From Eretmocerus hayati (Eukaryota; Arthropoda; Insecta; Hymenoptera; Aphelinidae): a DNA stretch of 64,000 nt. Below, piece after piece: positions 9,528-18,851 of this stretch. The translations under genes were made by a program, and so were the position numbers. Position 1 is the stretch's first letter, and the number at the start of each line of letters is the position of its first letter. The notes below the pieces were generated by a model, which was given only the letters and a program-made list of their open reading frames with translations, was not told where the DNA came from and did no database searches. The stretch lies in the NCBI GenBank assembly GCA_029851415.1, contig CM056743.1, positions 64,076,186 through 64,140,185 of the forward strand, given 5' to 3'.

Positions 9528-9550
9528 AGAAGAAAATAGGAAAAAGAGAG
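9528..9550 (+). promoter_or_regulatory. Polypurine tract of provirus 1
   Basis: A purine run of 23 bases with one T (ending GGAAAAAGAGAG) directly precedes AGTACTTGG. Errantivirus LTRs often begin with AGT, so this is the likely plus-strand primer site. The alternative is the purine run ending at 9234. Confidence 0.55.
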
Positions 9551-10014
9551 TACTTGGCCAAAGAGATACTCGACGCGCCATCTACGACCCGCATTCGAAC
9601 TACCAAAACGGAATCGACTGAACATCTAGATCATGTACCTAAGCGCCTGCGCAACTCGATCAACGAGTTAAGCGCGCGTGGACTTGAACTTATCAGCTCG
9701 CGAGAGGAGAGTCAGCCACTCAGGGAGCCCAATTTCCCTCCGCGAACAAGGCCCATTGTTAAGCCCTCTGCACCTGTAGAGGGGCATGGAAAGCCAATTT
9801 CCTTAAATTAGGCTGCGTGGGCGAGTCTCGCTCTCTTCTCTCCCGGACCCGGAAAAATATACTCTCTGGACGGCTAACTCTCTTCTCACGGACCGAGGAT
9901 CAAGCCACGCTGTATCTTTCTCAGCAGCATTAAAAGTAAGTCTCACCAAAAGTTATTTTTTCAATTCCCTCACCCCCTTCGCGGAAGATACAAGAATTTT
10001 TCAGTTATTACACT

Positions 10015-10018
<4 letters not shown>
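9549..10018 (+). repeat. Probable 3' LTR of provirus 1
   Basis: The segment runs from AGTACTTGG after the polypurine tract to about ACTATT before a (TA)n tract, roughly 470 bp. An AGT...ATT shape and a preference for TA-rich targets fit errantiviruses. The partner LTR is outside the window, so both ends are guesses. The LTR might continue past the 561-bp insertion, to around 10.8 kb. An 85-codon open frame inside it starts with TTG and looks spurious. Confidence 0.4.
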
Positions 10019-10051
<33 letters not shown>

Positions 10052-10053
<2 letters not shown>

Positions 10054-10610
10054 TCTTTATTCGTGCTTTCTGGTAAGAAATCGAGCATGGATTATCGGTT
10101 TCTGGGACGGCCTTCCGATTTCCGGGACTTTTTTCACGTCCCAACAAGGATCCTTCTAATTTACCGATTTCTGGGCCGCGGGGTTTTTTCATATATTATC
10201 GATTCCTGGGACGCGAGTTTTTTTTGACATATATTAAATTTCCCATACAAAAATCACTTTTTGAGCAAAGTTCTGTTATCTCCTCGGCGGTTATCTCCCA
10301 CGAGGGATGGTTAGTGTTTTGAACGCAAAACGAAGTCTAAGCACACGTCTGTTATCTCCTCGACGGTTATCTCCCACGAGGGATGGTTAGTGTTTTGAAC
10401 GCACCCCACTGTCTAAGCAAACCTCTGTTATCTCCTCGGCGGTTATCTCCCACGAGGGATGGTTTAGTGTTTGAATAAAAAAATACTTTTAACCCAAAAT
10501 TTTCGTTTTCACGCGTTTTCTGAAAAGTCCCGGAAACCACCAAAATATATATGAAAACGGCCCAGAAACCACCAAACCGTATTATCGTCCCGGAAGTGGG
10601 GTCTACATGT

Positions 10611-10612
<2 letters not shown>
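10052..10612. mobile_element. Fold-back element A with 76-bp core repeats, in a (TA)n tract
   Basis: It sits between (TA)n runs at 10,016-10,051 and 10,613-10,646. The left side has four copies of a motif like CGGTTTCTGGGACG. The right side has three copies in inverse orientation (CCCGGAAACCACC type, CGTCCCGGAA). The centre holds three 76-bp tandem units. There is no coding sequence. The same core is found in element B (12,869-13,426) with entirely different arms, and the total lengths are almost equal (561 and 558 bp). Confidence 0.6.
10273..10500. repeat. 76-bp tandem repeat, three copies
   Basis: Units start at 10,273, 10,349 and 10,425, each with CTGTTATCTCCTCGGCGG near the start. Within each unit, ATCTCCTCG and CGAGGGAT can form a stem around a loop of about 14 bases. 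The matching array in element B has four units starting at 13,046, 13,122, 13,198 and 13,276. Confidence 0.85.
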
Positions 10613-10646
<34 letters not shown>

Positions 10647-10649
<3 letters not shown>

Positions 10650-11740
10650 TATTTAGTTAGGGAACTTTGCATCCGGGGATTAGCCCTGGATCAGAGTGGT
10701 AACCCGCTTGGGCCCGAGCAAAGTGCTCGGTCCGTCCAGGTGGGCAATGCGAAGCTAGGCAATAACGCACCACGTAAGTTTTATCACCACCACATCATTT
10801 AGAAAAGTTCAGAATCATAGAATCAAAAATCAAAAACCCGAGCTCGTAGATGCAAATCTAGGCTCGAAAGTTCGACGCCAATTCCCATTTTTATTAATAA
10901 GAAGCCGGTTAACCAGCTATCATCACACCTGCAAAGGTTGAGAAGTACCCATGAGAAAATCAAATATTGAATTGTGTTAATATCTGTGGATTTTGAATCA
11001 TATCTGTGACGGTCGAGCAGAACGCCAAAGAGTTCCTTGATGTAAGAAGATTTGAAAACCTTGCAATCGTCGCTCTATATTGTGGCCGTCACATGTAATC
11101 ATAAAATACTTGGAATAACTCATTTCTGGAAAGTCTGGAATTTAATCAATGCTGTTGCCTGTCTCTGGTATCCTAGACGCACCAAGACGAAAAAGGGTGA
11201 TCTGTGCACACGCACGGTGTGCAGTCTTGCAGTACACTAATTTAGAGCAGTTATGGAAATCACGTTACACCAGAAGCATCTCTATATTAAAGGCATCATG
11301 AAAAATTTGCCCTGAAACGCAGAGTTGTCCCGAACAATGCGGATTCATACAGGAGTGATGGAGGAAAACGTCATTCTCCACTGATTTGATTTTGAATCGC
11401 CGAAGCGACGAGGAATCGGAGTCGTGAATGAATGAAGATATTGTCGTATTAGTACTCGCTAAGTCTGAATACGTGGAATTTCACGCATCTGATGTGAATA
11501 TCCTCCCATCGGTGCCGAGAAACTTGTTCCACATTCAATAGTGACATTTCACGAATTGAATAATTGAGAATATGCTCTCTTTTTAGATGTATAGTTATTC
11601 ACGTATTGAATGAGTTACTATTGACGTGTTTCAGAGAGGAATATAAGGTAGCCTGGGGATAGAATGGCGAACAATCATTCATTCAAGAAGTTAGTTTCAT
11701 TAAAAATGACAAGAAGTCTTCATCGTTGTTGATACATACA
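10647..11740. other. Non-coding interval
   Basis: No gene seen. A GC-richer patch at about 10,660-10,780 contains a small hairpin (GAGCA-AAG-TGCTC) and ends in CACGTAAGT, a donor-like site. It could be the rest of the provirus 1 LTR/leader if that LTR is interrupted by element A. The remainder is AT-rich without recognisable features. Confidence 0.4.
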
Positions 11741-12868
11741 TGGGCCATTTCGGAGCATTTTGACGAATGCCTGCACCAGGGGGTCTGGAAAAAATCCCAA
11801 AAATTTTTTCCTGTCAGTACCATGTGTTAATAGTACGAAAAAAATTTTTTGGAATTTTTTCGGAGCTCCTCATGGGCCTGAGGGCCCATAAAAGATCCTT
11901 TCAAGTCCTCTCTTTAGCATGTCTTTCCTTGAGCCTGTTATGTTGAAAAAAAGAGATATCCAAGGGAAATGATTGAGCCTAGCAACTTCTAGGAGCTATT
12001 TGCTGAGAGCACATTTTAGCGGTTTTTGGGCCTGCTTCAAAGTGATCTAGCTCCCACTAGAAATAAGATAATCGACTCTCACCAGTAGTCATTTTAGAGG
12101 TCTTGAAAAAAGCTACAATTTTACCACTTGTAAAAGTTGACTATCGGACTTTTTATAGGAGTTACAGTCGTTACAAGTTGAGCAGTTTCGTGAAAATGCC
12201 AATTTTTGAGCCTAATTTAAAAAAAATCGATTTCTTTCGTTCTAGCCCAAACCTGTGTAAATATGTTTTTCGATACGAATACTATCAATTAGCACAATAA
12301 TCTGGGTGGGCCATTCAGTTCTCGATTTTATTCAGCCAATTTAAAACACCCTTTTTCGTCTTTTTGGTGGAAATGATCTCACAGGTGTGGCTCGAATATG
12401 CTTACACCTGAACTAATGTGCGCTAACCTGTGGGGAATCATTCTCCAAAGTTCCCCCAAACATGTAGAAAAACTTCTCGAGGCAAGCCTGGAATTAGATG
12501 CGGTCTGGAGGTTCTGTTTTACGACTTAAATACGGGCATTGATTCGTCTATTTGGACAAAAGTGAGCGTGAGAGGGATTTTACTCATTCTAGCTCACAAA
12601 TGAAATTTGTGGCTAGAAAAAGGATCAAAATATGGATTCCCGACTCAAAATGATCATCTAATCACGATGTCGTGGTTGGCTAGGCTCTGAATCATCCTCT
12701 GTAGCCACTCCACTGAAAAACGTGTAACTGATGTGGTTTCTAGTCTGGGAGCGAGTGTCGATATTTTAGAGCCAAACTGACCCTCAGATCGTGTTTAAGT
12801 GGTCGTTTTGAGTCGGAGAAACATATTCGGATCTGTGACGGCTTCGCCTTATATATATATATATATAT

Positions 12869-13422
12869 TTTTAGTTATAGACATTTATGACGACCAATTT
12901 TACAAATATACCCACTTATGACGACATTTTCGGTTATGACGACCGGTCGTCATAACATTTACAAATATACCTACTTATGACGATCAAAATTTTCTTTACG
13001 TATACATGACTTATGACGACCGGAAACGGCTGTCTCAGAAAACTTCTGTTATCTCCTCGGCGGTCATCTCCCACGAGGGATGGTTAGTGTTTTGAACGCA
13101 AAACGGAGTCTCAGCACACGTCTGTCATCTCCTCGGCGGTCATCTCCCACGAGGGATGGTTTAGTGTTTGAACGCAAAACGGAGTCTGAGCACACGTCTG
13201 TCATCTCCTCGGCGGTCATCTCCCACGAGGGATGGTTTAGTGTTTGAACGCGAAACCACTGTCTAAGCAGAACAACTGTTATCTCCTCGGCGGTTATCTC
13301 CCACGAGGGATGGTTTAGTTTTTGAACGTAAAATCACTGTTTTAACCCCCGGTCGTCATAACATATTGATAAGTGTAACAACGGTATCTATACTGTCGGT
13401 CGTCATAAGTACTGTATAGATG

Positions 13423-13426
<4 letters not shown>
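12869..13426. mobile_element. Fold-back element B with 76-bp core repeats
   Basis: It is inserted in the (TA)n tract near the start of the 5' LTR and absent from the 3' LTR, so it arrived after the provirus. The left side repeats TTATGACGACC several times. The right side has the inverse, GGTCGTCATAA. In the middle are four 76-bp units like those of element A (from 13,046). No coding sequence. Confidence 0.7.
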
Positions 13427-13460
<34 letters not shown>

Positions 13461-14248
13461 ACAATATATATAATATATATATGTATATACAATATATATA
13501 TATATATATATTGTATTCGTAAGAGATGTGAATGAAAGTGTATTGTTGCTTACGGGTTATGATGCGTGTTTTGAATGTGTATTAATGTGTAGTGTTTATT
13601 TATAATGCATGTTTTGAATATATACGAATGTATAATGCTTGCCCAAGAATTATATTGCGTATTTTGTATGAATATGAGAGTGTATGCGGGTATCGAATAT
13701 GTGTAGGCGTATAATGCATTATATTGAATATATATGTGAGAATCGTGCGTGTTGACATACATATGAGTATAATGTATGTTTAAGCAAAGAATGGGCGAAG
13801 GAAAATGCGAGTGAAAGTAGAAAAGAGGTATCCATTAGGTGGATCTGATAAGGCACGGGACTGACCGAGTAGAAAGAGAGATAAGACAAATTGAATTCCA
13901 CATAACTGACAGATGCTCATCATCTCGTTGCCAAGCCAAAACAAGTTTACATGTGTCGGTCTCTCTCATATTGGAGACGTGTTGTACTGATTCAATATGG
14001 ACCTGTTATATCAGGTAGCGTGTGTGTCCCCATTACTACCACAGTGTATATGTTGTATCCTTATCTATCAAAAGCATGTCTCCAAGAAGCTACGTACCAC
14101 ATACAAACATATGAATGGAAGACCACCACTACAATAGTAGTATCACGGACTACTAATACTACTTGTTTATAAGTAGTAGTACTGGAATTTTCTATGCTCT
14201 CCAGCCTTTAACCCTTCCATGATTAATTCCAATCATTCCAAAATCGAG

Positions 14249-14286
14249 TATAAAAACCTCTTGAAAAAGAGTGTAGTCAGTCAGTC
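14249..14286 (+). promoter_or_regulatory. LTR promoter: TATA box and initiator
   Basis: TATAAAAA at 14,249-14,256 is followed 28-32 bases later by TCAGTCAGTC (14,277-14,286), which fits the arthropod initiator consensus TCAGT. The same pair is kept in the 3' LTR (26,348 and 26,376). Transcription would begin near 14,279, giving a leader of about 1.6 kb before gag. Confidence 0.65.
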
Positions 14287-14788
14287 TTCTGCACAGCATC
14301 ACCTAGGATAGTTCCCACGTTAGTCAGTTTTCCACAAGGCATCATCATGGACAGTTCCCCCGTCAGTATCAATTTCCACCCAGGACCTCTAAATACTTGA
14401 ACAAGTGAGATCAAATTACGTGTAGTTACGAAAGATATCAAGTGCAACAAAGTGCGAGTCACGAGTGACAATTGAAAGAGTTACCCAGTATATCAATCTA
14501 AGCCAGCGAATATCTCATATTTGGAATATATAAGAATCATATTATGAGACCCGACTAAGTTTATCATTCGAAAATAAATTGGAGCTGGAGTGATATTGAT
14601 TGATGATTTCTTTGACGAATCCAATAAACGACCATCAACATATATCAAGTCGAGCAACAAACTATCATAATTTTATCATTTCTATCAGTTACCACTGCTT
14701 GAGATTATCCAAGTATCATAGACACATATACATGTACATATACATATTGACGACTACATAATAGTCGATCGTGACTCATAAATTCGAT

Positions 14789-15040
14789 TTCTGACACATC
14801 TTTGACTTTTGACTCATTTTTCGACTTTTACTCATATTTTTCACTTTTGACTCAATTTCCGACCTTGACTCATATTTTCCACTATTGACTCATTTTTCGA
14901 CCTTGACTCATATTTTTCACTTCTGACTCATTTTTCGACCTTGACTTATATTTTTCACTTATTTTTCGACCTTGACTCATATTTCCCGCTTTTGACTCAT
15001 TTTTCGACCTTGACTCATATTTCCAACTTTTGACCAAATT
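14789..15040. repeat. Tandem repeat of about 38 bp in the LTR
   Basis: Repeats alternate the phrases GACTCATTTTTCGACC and TTGACTCATATTTTTCAC. The matching block in the 3' LTR spans about 26,890-27,215 with a different copy number and order, so the array has changed length since insertion. Confidence 0.75.
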
Positions 15041-15299
15041 TCATCTTTGACCCACCTTCTCACCCTCGGATCATATTTTGATATCTGAACCATAACTTCA
15101 CATTTTTCATTATATTTTGACCTTCGTCTTACGCCTCCAACATTTGGCCCAGTGACCCTCTTCGTTGAACTTAATAATACTCGATTTAAACCATGCATAG
15201 GTGTACGTAAAGATACTTCTCCAATATTTTCGTTCCCCTAACTCCCGGAGGATATTAGCACAGCTAATGCCTTGAAACTAGGGATAACTCAACTAAGTC

Positions 15300-15770
15300 C
15301 GGAATCGTTGAATGCTCCTAAGACAGAGTTTGGTAGTATCGATTCAACCTCTAATCTTGTTCTTGTGCTTCGGTGCAATTGACTAGGTTGATCATACGTC
15401 CCTACTCTTAGATTCAGGATAGAAGGAGGGTTGACAGATTCAGTCTCTAATCTTGTTCTTGTGCTTCGGTGCAATTGACTAGACTGGTCAGACAATCCTT
15501 ACCTTCATAAGGTAACTACTCTTAGATTCAAATAGAAGGAGGGTTGACAGATTCAGTCTCTAATCTTGTTCTTGTGCTTCGGTTCAATTGACTAGACTGG
15601 TCAGACAATCCTTACCTTCATAAGTTCACTAGTCTTAGATTAAAATAGAAGGAGGGTTGACAGATTCAGTCTCTAATCTTGTTCTGGTGCTTCGGTGCAA
15701 TTGACTAGACTGGTCAGACAATCCTTACCTTCATAAGTTAACTAACTCTCGAATCAAAATCAACTAACAC
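15300..15770. repeat. 113-bp tandem repeat in the LTR, four copies
   Basis: The marker TTGACAGATTCAGTCTC recurs at 15,431, 15,544 and 15,657, exactly 113 bases apart, after a more divergent first unit. In the 3' LTR it recurs at 27,613, 27,726 and 27,839, and again at 31,230 beyond the TTAA transposon, giving one unit more. Confidence 0.9.
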
Positions 15771-15824
15771 CTAGAAGCAATCAAATAATTCCGTGACAGT
15801 AGTGTTATTTATAACATAAAAATT

Positions 15825-15842
15825 TGGTGCATCGGCCGGGAA
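15825..15842 (+). promoter_or_regulatory. Primer binding site, tRNA-Gly
   Basis: TGGTGCATCGGCCGGGAA is the exact complement of the 18-nt 3' end of animal tRNA-Gly(GCC) including CCA, as I know that tRNA. It lies 26 bases after the LTR end, farther than the usual 0-8 bases. Confidence 0.8.
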
Positions 15843-15900
15843 ACAAAAGCGAAAATTTTGGAGATGTATAAGAATACTCCAAATCGACAGATGTTCGAAA

Positions 15901-18207
15901 ATGTCGAATTCTCATAGACCAAAAATTTTTGAGAAGGTTCAAGAAACTCAGAGTGGTCAAAGCATAAACTCTAAATCACTGACCGAAAGTGATTCAGGAG
16001 ACACTTTACTGAATAGATATTTGAACCAACACGAGAAATATAACGCCATCATTGAACACGGTGGTCCAAATACGGAATTACAGAAAATAGATAAAGAATT
16101 ATCAACACTCGAAGTCGAGATCGATAGAACTCTAGCTTCACATAGAATTGATTCAGATTTTCGACAAACAAGAGAATTGAAACCACGCAAACCTTTGCGT
16201 TTCGAAGATAAATTTCTGAATTACAGAAACAAAGGCAGTGTGACCGTAGATACGAGTTCAATCATTCACGATCGATCCGAAATTGGTACCCCACAAGGAA
16301 GCCTGAAACCATTCAAAACTCTAATCCGACCACCTTTATTCAATCCCTTTCCCCAGACTAATTCTTAACAAGAACATAACAACTTTGTATCACAGATGAT
16401 ACCACCACCAGATGCGTATTCATACACAAAATATACAAGCACACCATTACAACCTCACGAAGCGCAACGTTCACCCAACTAAGCGCCGAAACTCAGCCCA
16501 ATACCGAGTGTAGAGAAAACTCTAACACCTGAACAGCTTGTCAAAACTCTCACAGTTCTCCTTTATACAGAGGATATCAAAAAGGGAAGGGTTACGGAAT
16601 ATCTAAATAATCCAGATAACATCGAAGAAATCGTACAACGGCGCGACGACGGTGACGGAATTTATCAACTATATTGTTTCGCAAGGAATAACCTCGTCAA
16701 ATCACAGTCTAGACCGATAAATTGTGAGGAATCAGATCAAAGAAGGACCATTTCTGGGAATTTCAAAGAATCTGTCGAGACTTCCGACGATTATCAGACG
16801 GCAGAAGCCACAAATAAATTTTTGACCAATCAAACTGAACAAAAACCAAAAAGGGATAAGTTTGATTTCAAACTCGAGAACTATCCAACTCTCGGGAACG
16901 GGAACCCGTTTGAATACGAATCAGAGCGCCAATCCATCGATGCCACTATGAATAGCGATTATAAGAATATGACTTTCAGCCGAGCAAGTAAATTACCAGA
17001 AGTAAGAGGTATCTCAATCAAAAATGCTTTCGACCTGATCCCTCGATTCAATGGTCAAAATATCAGTTTGACCCAAATTTTAGATGGGTGTCGCGATGCT
17101 AAGGAAATATTACCCAACTATTTGGAAAATGAACTGACAAAATTGATTCGAATGAAACTTTACGGTGAAGCTTTGAAATGTTTAAGTGGACACAACTTCG
17201 AAACTATTGACGAGATTGGCACACTCTTTGAGAACGCTTTCGGTTCACCAAAAACATTCCACGAATGGACCGGGGATTTGGCTAAGATCAAACAAAAATC
17301 AGACGAATCTGTCACAGTATATTTGAACCGTTTGAGAGAAATTGAAAAAGAAATCATCAAATCAGGAACTCGCGAGAAACGGATTAAAAACACTGACGAA
17401 TTTACAAACGAATTGTCTCAAGATTGCTCGAAATTTTTCCTACGCGGACCACGTTGGGAAATACGAGCTAGAGTCGGTACGCCTACCAATTTCAAGGGAG
17501 CTCGAGAACTTGCTTTCGAAATTGAAAGAGAATTTGCCTGTAGTGATAACGACGATCTCCAAAAGAAAGACGAATCAAAAACTAAATATTCAAAAGATAC
17601 GAGAAAGATACATCTCGTTGAGGACACAAATAGTCCCCCGACAATCGTATGTCAATTTTGTAACAAACCTGGTCATTTCTTGATGAACTGTTTCTCACTT
17701 TTCATGGAAACAAACTCTAATTTTGGAGACAGAAATAATTTTGATCGAAATTCATCGCGATCAAACTATACAGACTACAGGCCTCGACCTACAAATTCTG
17801 TACCCTCAAGACCGTCTATAGATTACGGGAGAAACAATAATTATCCGCGTACTGATCAGAGTTCATCAAACTATAATCATTATAATAGAACCCAAAATGG
17901 TTACGGGCAATACAGAAATCCAAATACAACATCCGGCCAACCGAATCAAAATTATACCGGATCTCGAACTCTTGATTCTAACCAATCTCGCCCTACTGAG
18001 ACCACCGCTGCAAATCCACGAGTTAACACTCAAACCAACGATGCTCCGGTTCGGAATACGGATAACTGGGTAAAATGTTATTATTGCAAAAAACTCGGAC
18101 ACTACCAACGAAATTGCTTCAAATTCCAAAATGATGTGAAAATGGGTAGAACCGACCCGGGAAACGCTTATGGTCTCCTACATATGGGCGTAAGCCAGGA
18201 GACTTAG
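15901..18207 (+). pseudogene. gag: Gag of provirus 2, with two in-frame stops
   Basis: One frame runs from ATG 15,901 to TAG 18,205-18,207 (768 codons), broken only by TAA at 16,366-16,368 and TAA at 16,480-16,482. The central part (about 16,980-17,520) has the helical, capsid-like character of gypsy Gag, with a TVYLNRLREI segment resembling the capsid homology region. Two CCHC zinc knuckles follow: CQFCNKPGHFLMNC near 17,650 and CYYCKKLGHYQRNC near 18,077. They are separated by an Asn/Arg/Tyr-rich low-complexity linker. The stops make it unlikely to give full-length Gag. Confidence 0.85.
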
Positions 18208-18251
18208 ACCGTCTTGCGCCCTAAAACTTCAATCAACTGAAACATTACCGC

Positions 18252-18659
18252 GTGAAAACAAGAACGACTCACTCAAATCAGGAAAATAGTACCCCAATCA
18301 TCAACTCGAATTCACTTGATGCAAACACCCAAATGAGTTTCGTATTGGATACAGGCACCGAGCCAAATTTGATCAAAGTAAACTGCCTCCCGCCGAATAC
18401 AAGAATTGATACTCGGAAAACAATCGAACTTGAAGGAATAACACCTGAACATTCAAAAACTTAGGGTACAGTAAAATTGAATCTGGGCACTCATCTTGTA
18501 GATTTGTGCGTAGTCAATGAAGATTTCCCAATTAGAACATCAGGAATCCTTGGCTCTGATTTCTTCAGACAAACAAACGCAAGAATTAATTACTCTGGGA
18601 ATTACAGGAAAATAGAATATCGTATTATCCTATTCAAGAATGACTCACTTGCTCGATAG
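18252..18659 (+). pseudogene. pol: Retroviral aspartic protease remnant of provirus 2
   Basis: It lies in the -1 frame relative to gag. VLDTGTE with the catalytic Asp at 18,348-18,350 and a later ILGSDFF (flap/core motif) identify a retropepsin. The frame is cut by TAG at 18,462-18,464 between these motifs and ends at TAG 18,657-18,659. A further in-frame TAA lies at 18,846, and one at 18,222 lies between gag and this frame. Only one protease module is present, in contrast to provirus 1. Confidence 0.85.
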
Positions 18660-18851
18660 ATACCTCGAAGCGAAGGAATGAACAAGATCATGAGAATCGA
18701 TGAAATATCTGTGGGAAGCAATGCGAATACATTTTCACGGGGTGAATTATTAGGTGCACATGGTTGTGGTTCAAAACATGAAAATCCTGAAGAATGTGTT
18801 GAACAAGACATATATCCATACAAAAAGAGAGGCAAGGTACAGAATTAATCT

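Larger units (their letters stand above)
1..10018 (+). mobile_element. Ty3/gypsy errantivirus-like provirus with two envelope genes (5' end outside window)
   Basis: Gene order in the window is gag (C-terminal part), pol (PR-PR-RT-RNase H-IN), env-1, env-2, a non-coding stretch, a polypurine tract and a probable 3' LTR. All four frames are open from end to end, unlike the second provirus at 12.8-31.4 kb, so this copy is young or under constraint. The 5' LTR, primer site and the Gag matrix/capsid part lie before the window, so LTR identity and target duplication cannot be checked here. The right boundary is uncertain: the LTR may stop at the (TA)n tract at 10,016 or resume beyond the 561-bp insertion that follows. 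Confidence 0.85.
12834..15798 (+). repeat. 5' LTR of provirus 2 (interrupted by element B)
   Basis: It starts TGTGACGGCTTCGCC and ends AATTCCGTGACA. Without the 558-bp insertion it is about 2.4 kb, which is very long for a gypsy-type LTR. It matches 25,535-27,923 plus 31,198-31,371. A TATA box and initiator near 14,249-14,284 divide U3 from R. AATAAA at 14,573 and 14,623 are possible polyadenylation signals. Two tandem-repeat blocks lie in the R/U5 part. Confidence 0.9.

Noticed and set aside
9554..9811. 85-codon open frame in the LTR of provirus 1
   Set aside because: It starts with TTG, has no motif or signal, and lies after the polypurine tract where the LTR is expected.
13550..13901. Minus-strand open frames in the LTR of provirus 2 (also near 25,818-26,000)
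   Set aside because: They appear in both LTR copies only because the LTRs are duplicates; composition is low-complexity (Tyr/His/Ser-rich) and there is no motif.
15300..15770. Regular repeats as a CRISPR array
   Set aside because: The units are direct tandem repeats without unique spacers, inside an LTR of a eukaryotic retroelement.
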